A stretch of 47,068 nucleotides of DNA from Bacteroidales bacterium. Lineage in GTDB: Bacteria; Bacteroidota; Bacteroidia; Bacteroidales; GCA-2748055. The stretch covers positions 91,799-138,866 of the forward strand of contig JAOZQY010000002.1 in the NCBI GenBank assembly GCA_029931975.1. The letters run 5' to 3'. The position numbers and the translations under genes were made by a program. The notes under the pieces are model-generated. The model did no database searches, was not told where the DNA came from, and saw nothing but the letters and a program-made list of their open reading frames with translations. This document shows positions 42,092 through 47,068 of this stretch, one piece after another (the stretch's first letter is position 1; every line of letters starts with the position of its first letter).

Positions 42092-44578
42092 TTAATACTT
42101 AATCTCCTGGACTCCGGGAAGTAGCGGATACGAGTAGTTGTCCCAGGTGAAAGTCCCTTCGATACCTTTTGGCAGGGTGATGCTGCCTTTGATTCCCTTT
42201 TTCCCATGTCGTTCCAGGTGTACCTCGATGACTCCGGCCGGGTGGGGCATGGTAGCATCGATGTGGTTCAGCGAACCCAGGGCAGGAGCTATCTCCACGG
42301 TCTGAAAACCCGGTGAGCCAGGAGTGATGCCAGCCACCAGGGTGAGGAAGTGGTAGAGCGGACTGGCCGACCAGGCATGACAGTCCGACCGCTCCTTGTA
42401 GTCCCCCTCCTGGAAAGTGGTGAGTCCCATCGAAAGCATTCGCTCCCAGGGTTCGAGCATCTCCGTATAGCCATCGGCCAAACCCGCCTTCTTCATTGCT
42501 TCAAAGAGATAGAAGCGGAAGTAGATGGTGGCGGGGATCAGGGTAGTATCGGCCAGCACCCGCTCCATCAGCGGAGCTTGATCCTCTTCCGGGACCACAT
42601 CGCACAGAATGGCCCAGATATTGGTATGCTGGGAGTAGATACCGTTTTTATAGACCGCCTTATGGGGATCGTCGAGCGGCACATCGGCAAGCATATCCCT
42701 TGAGAAATCGTAGCAGAGATTATACACCGCCCTGCGGGTGCGGTCTGCCCGCAAGCTGAATTCCCGTGCCCGCATAAACGGTCGCCCGGTGGGATCGCTA
42801 TCCCCGAACCAGTTAAAAATCTCCGCCGCCCGTTCCAGGGCATAGACATAATTCAGGCTGATCAGTGCCGAGTGCCCCAGGTCGGCTCCCGGAGGAGTCC
42901 CCACCATAAACCCATCGCTCCAATCGGCAAAATTAAACCACTCCAATGGTCCCAGCATCCCCGTATAATCGATGTGCCGTTCGAACCAGTTCAGCACCGC
43001 CTCGATTCCCGGCAGAAACTGGCTCAGGAACTCATCATCCTGGCGATAGAGATAGTAGTCATACACCATATCCACCCAGTAAAGAGAGAAAGCTGGTATT
43101 ACCTGCGAAATGGCCGATGGTCCCCTCGATAGTGTTAGTCCCTCCGGCAAACGACTATGGTCGGCCTGCTCCAGGGCATTCCGCATAAGCCGGTCGTCGC
43201 CCGAAACATTCAATGAAATCAGGGCCTGGATGCGAGTATCGCCCAGGTATTGCAATTGCTCATAGTAGGGACAATCCATGTAGGTCTCCCCGGCACAGAG
43301 TCGGGCCGTGTGCCAGCCCACATCCCAGATATGGGAATATATGGGATCGTTGCTTTCAAAGGTGGCATTGGCCTGGAAGGGATAAGCAGAGAAATCGCCG
43401 TAAAAATCATTGATAAAGAGCGAATCTTCACCCGTTACCACATCCAGCTGCACATAGCGCCAGGTGCGCAGCCACAGGGGCTGAAACTCCCGCTCGCTCC
43501 CCCCGTCGGGCAGTACCAGGTCGTGGTAGCCCAGTATCTCTTTGCCCTCAATGGCATCGCGGTTCCCCTTGGAACCATCCGGGTTTCGAAGCGACTCTGC
43601 ATAAGTAATCTTCAGCTGGCTTCCCGATCCCCCGTTAAAATGAAGTACCGGATAGCCCACCGTAAGGGCTCCCTGGTCCAGCAGAATCGACACCGTATCG
43701 CCGGGAGGGATTTCCAGTGCTTGCTTCCCGCTAATAAATCCGTCAAGAGATCCCGCAGGCACTTCCAGTCCCGAGCTTCGGGCCACATGGTCGAAGCGCA
43801 TCATGCCCGATTCCAGAAGTGGAATCTCGCGGGGCACCAGTAACCAGTTGACGCCATGCATATAACCCCGGCCCACACCTTTGCCCAGTCGCCGTGGATC
43901 GGCCCAGGAGCCCATATCATAGGCTGCTGCTTTCCAGCCCCAGGGATAAGCCGCTGCATTGAAGCGATCGGTGGGACCGGCAACATAATAGCCTCCCACA
44001 TCATTGCCCGAAACTGCGATGGGAGAAGGGGCCGTGTTCTCCATGACCCTCCAGGTGCCGGGTGTATTTAGCTTCGCATCGCCCATCAGCGCTCCGTGGC
44101 CTGCAAGCCCTGCAGAGCCCATCAGCTCCTTATCCGATTGGAAAATAAAGGCCGTCTGCCTCGAAAACAGGGCCGCCGGGCGGTGTTCGCCCAGATTAAA
44201 TACCTCCACGGCCAGCACATTATCGCCTTCCGTCAGCCAGGGAGCCAGGTCGATGCTCTCATAGCGCCAGTAGTTAAAACTCCCCTTGGCAGGTCCGCAC
44301 GTTACCATCTCTCCGTTCACCCAGAGCTTATACCGATTGTCGGCCGACAGGTGCACCATAAGCGATTCGGGCACCCGCTCCAGATAAAAGGCATTGCGGA
44401 AGAGAAAGACCCCGTAGTCGAGTACCGAAGCCCTGGGGTGGGTGATCCAGTCGGCCTTCCATGAAAAACGTTCATGGTCCCAGTCGCTGTTCACAGTTAT
44501 ACCGGTCTCCTGTGCCACTGTCGGAACAGCTGCAGTGAAGACAATAAACAATAGGCAGGCGAAGCGTAGCTTTTTCAT
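42092..44578 (-). CDS. Alpha-L-rhamnosidase, GH78 family
   Basis: About 828 residues from the ATG at 44578, which begins a signal peptide (MKKLRFACLLFIVFTAAVPT then VAQ). N-terminal beta-sandwich domains ('VHLSADNRYKLWVNGEMVTC') come first, then a Bac_rhamnosid_N-like region, then the catalytic (alpha/alpha)6 barrel containing YMDCPYYEQLQYLGDTRIQ, the equivalent of the GH78 'CPxREQ...GD' motif with the general-acid glutamate, and 'DYTGMLGPLEWFNFADWSDG'. The late SDCHAWSASPLYHFL and 'GFQTVEIAPALGSLNHIDA' blocks close the family. Removes alpha-L-rhamnose, as in rhamnogalacturonan or glycosides. The motif has YYE instead of the usual (R/D)RE, so substrate may differ. Complete. Confidence 0.85.
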   Translation of the reverse strand: MKKLRFACLLFIVFTAAVPTVAQETGITVNSDWDHERFSWKADWITHPRASVLDYGVFLFRNAFYLERVPESLMVHLSADNRYKLWVNGEMVTCGPAKGSFNYWRYESIDLAPWLTEGDNVLAVEVFNLGEHRPAALFSRQTAFIFQSDKELMGSAGLAGHGALMGDAKLNTPGTWRVMENTAPSPIAVSGNDVGGYYVAGPTDRFNAAAYPWGWKAAAYDMGSWADPRRLGKGVGRGYMHGVNWLLVPREIPLLESGMMRFDHVARSSGLEVPAGSLDGFISGKQALEIPPGDTVSILLDQGALTVGYPVLHFNGGSGSQLKITYAESLRNPDGSKGNRDAIEGKEILGYHDLVLPDGGSEREFQPLWLRTWRYVQLDVVTGEDSLFINDFYGDFSAYPFQANATFESNDPIYSHIWDVGWHTARLCAGETYMDCPYYEQLQYLGDTRIQALISLNVSGDDRLMRNALEQADHSRLPEGLTLSRGPSAISQVIPAFSLYWVDMVYDYYLYRQDDEFLSQFLPGIEAVLNWFERHIDYTGMLGPLEWFNFADWSDGFMVGTPPGADLGHSALISLNYVYALERAAEIFNWFGDSDPTGRPFMRAREFSLRADRTRRAVYNLCYDFSRDMLADVPLDDPHKAVYKNGIYSQHTNIWAILCDVVPEEDQAPLMERVLADTTLIPATIYFRFYLFEAMKKAGLADGYTEMLEPWERMLSMGLTTFQEGDYKERSDCHAWSASPLYHFLTLVAGITPGSPGFQTVEIAPALGSLNHIDATMPHPAGVIEVHLERHGKKGIKGSITLPKGIEGTFTWDNYSYPLLPGVQEIKY

Positions 44579-44595
44579 ATTGCTTGGTTTTACTT

Positions 44596-45741
44596 TCAAG
44601 TTTGCCATTGGGAACGGAATTCAACTTCCATATCTCCAAAACTAAGTTTATAGGGTGTTTTAATGTGTGGTGAAAGGCAAAAGTTTTCACCCTCAGGATA
44701 ATGTGTCCTGAATCTATGAATTGCTTTGCGTGAATATTTATCCGGATTAATCATACATTCTATGGTATCAACCCTGTTTCCCTTTCCGGGTAGAATGAAA
44801 TCGATCTCAGCCTTCTCTTTATTACGCCAGTATTTAACTGCTTTGTGATTTACACTGAGCATATCAAGCACCAGGTGCTCCCAGAGCAAGCATCTGTCTG
44901 TATCCCTGATCTCATTCCAACCCTGCACATGGGTCACAAAACCAGTGTCAAAAGCATAGACTTTGGGGCGCTTTACAATTTCATGCTGTCTTCTGCTTGA
45001 GAAAGGCTCTACCAGCCTGATGGCGTGAGCTGCCGACAATGCTTCAATGTGTGCCATCACTGTTGGTCTGCTCAGTGCACAGTCTTTTGAAAGGGAAGTA
45101 ATCTCAAGAACTCCTCCGCTCTGTATGAAGAGCAGTTCCATCAGTTTCAGGAATCCGCTTCGGTTCCGAACCCCGAATAGTTCCTGAATATCTCTGGCAT
45201 AGAAACTGTCTATCCACTCAGAAAAGAGATCTGCATCTTTGTCCTTCTTCAAAAGGAATTCCGGCAAGCCGCCATGAAGCATTCTCCGGTCCAGATCACT
45301 TAAATTAAACGTATCCAAACATTCGTTCCATAGCACAGGTGGCAAATGAATTTGGATTTTTCTGCCTGTAAGGGTATCCCGGAATTTTTTTGTTGCTGCC
45401 AGTGTGGACGATCCTGTGGCCAGAATTTTCATCCCCGGAACCCCATCGGGACTTGTTTCAGTATATTCATCTATCCCAATTTTCAGGACCAGACTGGGAT
45501 CATTAATTCTGTGGATTTCATCAAGTATAAGGGTCGTTCCCGGAGTCAGGTTCCGGAAAAAGTATTCCGGATTCTCCAATTGTCTGCGTACCGAAGGCAG
45601 ATCACAATTCAGGTAAACAGCATCGGGCAACATTTTACACAGGGTGGTTTTCCCGCTTCTACGAACTCCGGATAACCAGATCAGGGGCCTTTTTTCCCAC
45701 GCCCTTTCAAATTGTTTGAGCCATATTGGACGAACGATCAT
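44596..45741 (-). CDS. AAA-14/DUF4143 ATPase
   Basis: About 381 residues from the ATG at 45741; an upstream extension reaching 45771 is less likely. P-loop WLSGVRRSGKTTLCK near 24-38, Walker B TLILDEIHRINDPSL, sensor region MKILATGSSTLAATKKFRD followed by LTGRKIQIHLPPVLWNE, then the DUF4143 C-terminal part with winged-helix features and the nuclease-like 'LLWEHLVLDMLSVNHKAVKY' and 'RNKEKAEIDFILPGKGN' segments. This is the common AAA_14 plus DUF4143 arrangement of unknown role, sometimes considered mobile or selfish. It differs in family from the ATPase at 40235-41347. Ends 18 bases before the rhamnosidase start. Confidence 0.85.
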   Translation of the reverse strand: MIVRPIWLKQFERAWEKRPLIWLSGVRRSGKTTLCKMLPDAVYLNCDLPSVRRQLENPEYFFRNLTPGTTLILDEIHRINDPSLVLKIGIDEYTETSPDGVPGMKILATGSSTLAATKKFRDTLTGRKIQIHLPPVLWNECLDTFNLSDLDRRMLHGGLPEFLLKKDKDADLFSEWIDSFYARDIQELFGVRNRSGFLKLMELLFIQSGGVLEITSLSKDCALSRPTVMAHIEALSAAHAIRLVEPFSSRRQHEIVKRPKVYAFDTGFVTHVQGWNEIRDTDRCLLWEHLVLDMLSVNHKAVKYWRNKEKAEIDFILPGKGNRVDTIECMINPDKYSRKAIHRFRTHYPEGENFCLSPHIKTPYKLSFGDMEVEFRSQWQT

Positions 45742-45876
45742 GCAAGTATATTTTACAGAAATATACACCAAATGTAAAGTATGATATACAAAAACGCAAA
45801 TAATTTGGAGGATTCGAATGCATTTAAAATATTGTTACCGCTCATTCGTCTACAATAACAAAGGGAATAATAAAAG

Positions 45877-46440
45877 ATGACCGTTGCAGATAAAATACAG
45901 ATTGAAGAACTGGTAAAAGAGGAGCAGGGCCGATTGCTGGGTTTTATCCGCAGACGGGTGGAGAACGAGGACGATGTCCGCGACATTGCCCAGGATGTGT
46001 ACTACCAGCTTACGGTGGGTTTCAATGACATACGAAAGGTGGCATCGCTCACCTCCTGGCTGTTTTCAGTGGCCCGCAACAGGATCACCGATCACTACCG
46101 CAAAAAGCGACCAGAGCGCCTTTCGGAGAAGGTAGTCGCAGGAAGCGAGGGGGAAGAAGGGCCCCTGAAACTCGAAGATATCCTGCCATCGCTGAGCCAT
46201 TCTCCCGAGGATGAGTATATGCGTGGAGTGATATGGGAGACTATCGAGGCCTGCCTGGAGCGTTTGCCCGAAGTCCAACGGGAGGTGTTTGTAATGAACG
46301 AATTTGAAGATTTGAGCTATAAAGAGATCGCTGAACTCACCGGTGAAGGGATCAATACACTGCTGTCGAGAAAGAGGTATGCGGTGACATACCTGAGAGA
46401 ACAGCTACAGGATTTGTATACACAGATGAAAGAAGAATAA
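45877..46440 (+). CDS. ECF-type RNA polymerase sigma factor
   Basis: 187 residues. Sigma-70 region 2: 'LLGFIRRRVENEDDVRDIAQ', then 'VASLTSWLFSVARNRITDHY'. Region 4: 'ACLERLPEVQREVFVMNEFE' and 'LSYKEIAELTGEGINTLLSR', ending in the recognition helix and YLREQL tail. A linker of about 40 residues with GSEGEEGPLK joins them. Length is normal for extracytoplasmic-function sigma factors. No anti-sigma receptor of the FecR type follows; instead a small two-helix membrane protein starts 17 bases later and may serve as partner. Regulon unknown. Confidence 0.9.
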   Translation: MTVADKIQIEELVKEEQGRLLGFIRRRVENEDDVRDIAQDVYYQLTVGFNDIRKVASLTSWLFSVARNRITDHYRKKRPERLSEKVVAGSEGEEGPLKLEDILPSLSHSPEDEYMRGVIWETIEACLERLPEVQREVFVMNEFEDLSYKEIAELTGEGINTLLSRKRYAVTYLREQLQDLYTQMKEE

Positions 46441-46457
46441 CATAAAAACAAAATATC

Positions 46458-46811
46458 ATGAAAGCAAAAACAGGTTTTAAATACGCAGGATTTGGTGTGC
46501 TGGGCGTAGCCGCCGTATTCGGATTCACTTATGTGGTGATGTTACTCTGGAACGCTCTGGTTCCTGAACTATTCAACGGTCCCATCGTAAGCTACTGGCA
46601 AACCATGGGTCTGCTGGTCCTTTCGAAGATCATCTTCTCCGGCATAGGCGGAGGCAAGGGCGATAAATCGTGCCATCCCGGGAGTCAGCGTTGCGAGGAC
46701 GATTTTCCCAGAAGCAAGTGGAGGCAGAAGTTCGAGGCCAAGATGAATGGCAAGGTGGAAAAGGAAGAGCCGAAGGGGAGCGTTGAAGGCGATCCGATCG
46801 TAAGCGAATAA
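46458..46811 (+). CDS. Small membrane protein co-transcribed with the sigma factor
   Basis: 117 residues. Two hydrophobic segments (about 8-31 and 45-62) are followed by a hydrophilic tail with 'GGGKGDKSCHPGSQRCEDDF' and a lysine/glutamate-rich end. Similar small proteins with a 'YWQ..GLLVLSKI.F' second helix are commonly found after sigma-70 genes in Bacteroidota. A role in controlling the sigma factor is plausible but not shown. Followed by a terminator. Confidence 0.7.
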   Translation: MKAKTGFKYAGFGVLGVAAVFGFTYVVMLLWNALVPELFNGPIVSYWQTMGLLVLSKIIFSGIGGGKGDKSCHPGSQRCEDDFPRSKWRQKFEAKMNGKVEKEEPKGSVEGDPIVSE

Positions 46812-46856
46812 TCGGGAGTCACACCGATAATCGCGAATCGCACACCCGTAAATAAT

Positions 46857-46884
46857 AAGCCCCCGGCAGCTGTCGGGGGCTTTT
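46857..46884 (+). terminator. Rho-independent terminator, probably bidirectional
   Basis: Nine-base stem AAGCCCCCG / CGGGGGCTT around GCAGCTGT, then TT. It ends the sigma operon and, read from the other side, lies just after the stop of the partial minus-strand gene. Confidence 0.85.
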
Positions 46885-46906
46885 CAGTTCCGGCTCCGGC
46901 TCCGGC

Positions 46907-47068
46907 TTATTCAGTCATAATCAGCCAGTCGCCCGGTACCTGTGAATAGGTGCCCAGCTTATTCATTTCTTCCAGAAGCGGTTGCAGCTTGGCCATGGCT
47001 GCTGCTCCTTTTTCGGTGGGGGTTCCTCCATCGTTCCAATAGACGTGGAAGGCTTCGAGGGTCTCCCA
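46907..47068 (-). CDS. Unidentified protein, C-terminal end (partial)
   Basis: A minus-strand frame entering from beyond the window ends at 46907. Its last 53 residues begin WETLEAFHVYWNDGGTPTEK, then 'AKLQPLLEEMNKLGTYSQVP' and end GDWLIMTE. This is clearly coding (no stop, protein-like composition), but the family cannot be named from the tail. The start lies outside the window. Confidence 0.6.
   Translation of the reverse strand, partial: WETLEAFHVYWNDGGTPTEKGAAAMAKLQPLLEEMNKLGTYSQVPGDWLIMTE

Noticed and set aside
40235-45741. Possible defence island built on the two AAA ATPases
   Set aside because: The two ATPases belong to different families, are separated by a FISUMP and a rhamnosidase gene, and no nuclease, toxin or other effector stands beside them.
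46891-46907. Short CCGGCT tandem repeat after the sigma operon terminator
   Set aside because: Only about three 6-base units; no evidence of function.

Overview
The window looks like a chromosomal segment of a member of the Bacteroidota, probably a free-living polysaccharide degrader. The evidence is a large TonB-dependent receptor with a carboxypeptidase-regulatory N-terminal domain, a secreted protein with a type IX secretion C-terminal domain, many LAxC/SC-type lipoproteins, a FISUMP protein, the Bacteroidota promoter pattern TTTG-N19-TAnnTTTG, and a dense set of pectin and side-chain glycosidases. No rRNA, tRNA, CRISPR array or intact insertion sequence was seen.

Layout. 1-4.3 kb: end of a glycosyltransferase, then a LolD/MacB-like ABC ATPase with a large FtsX-type permease. 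4.3-9.5 kb: a sugar-oxidation cluster (sugar-phosphate-isomerase-like lipoprotein, two Gfo/Idh/MocA oxidoreductases, a DUF6807/PmoA-like protein, a uroporphyrinogen-decarboxylase-like protein), most of it broken. 9.5-14.5 kb: pentapeptide-repeat protein, membrane protein, SLC13 transporter, B12-binding radical SAM protein, with gene-end remnants between them. 15-22.2 kb: GH29 fucosidase, a gutted esterase, glucosamine-6-phosphate deaminase, a LacI regulator and its divergent TonB receptor; matching LacI-type palindromes lie before the deaminase and before the receptor. 22.3-35 kb: T9SS beta-helix protein, then an apparent operon of GH28, an Nramp-like transporter, a sugar isomerase-like protein, a GH28-GH20 chimera and an alpha/alpha-barrel protein, facing a GH105 and a beta-helix protein. 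36-47 kb: tricorn-like S41 protease, small secreted proteins, two AAA ATPases of different families, GH78 rhamnosidase, and an ECF sigma factor with a small membrane partner.

Together the enzymes fit uptake and breakdown of a pectin-like or fucose/rhamnose/amino-sugar-containing glycan: outer-membrane import through the receptor, backbone cutting by GH28 and GH105, side-chain removal by GH29, GH78 and GH20, then intracellular amino-sugar and sugar isomerisation.

The most unusual property is not one gene but a pattern. At least eight loci show clean internal or terminal deletions: conserved family blocks are joined directly to later blocks, in or out of frame, sometimes at short microhomology. 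One such deletion has fused the start of a GH28 gene to the signal peptide of a GH20 gene. Several intergenic stretches hold only C-terminal tails of lost genes. This suggests ongoing deletional erosion of a carbohydrate-use region, unless it is an assembly artefact. The deletion calls rest on remembered family consensus, not on an alignment that was run.
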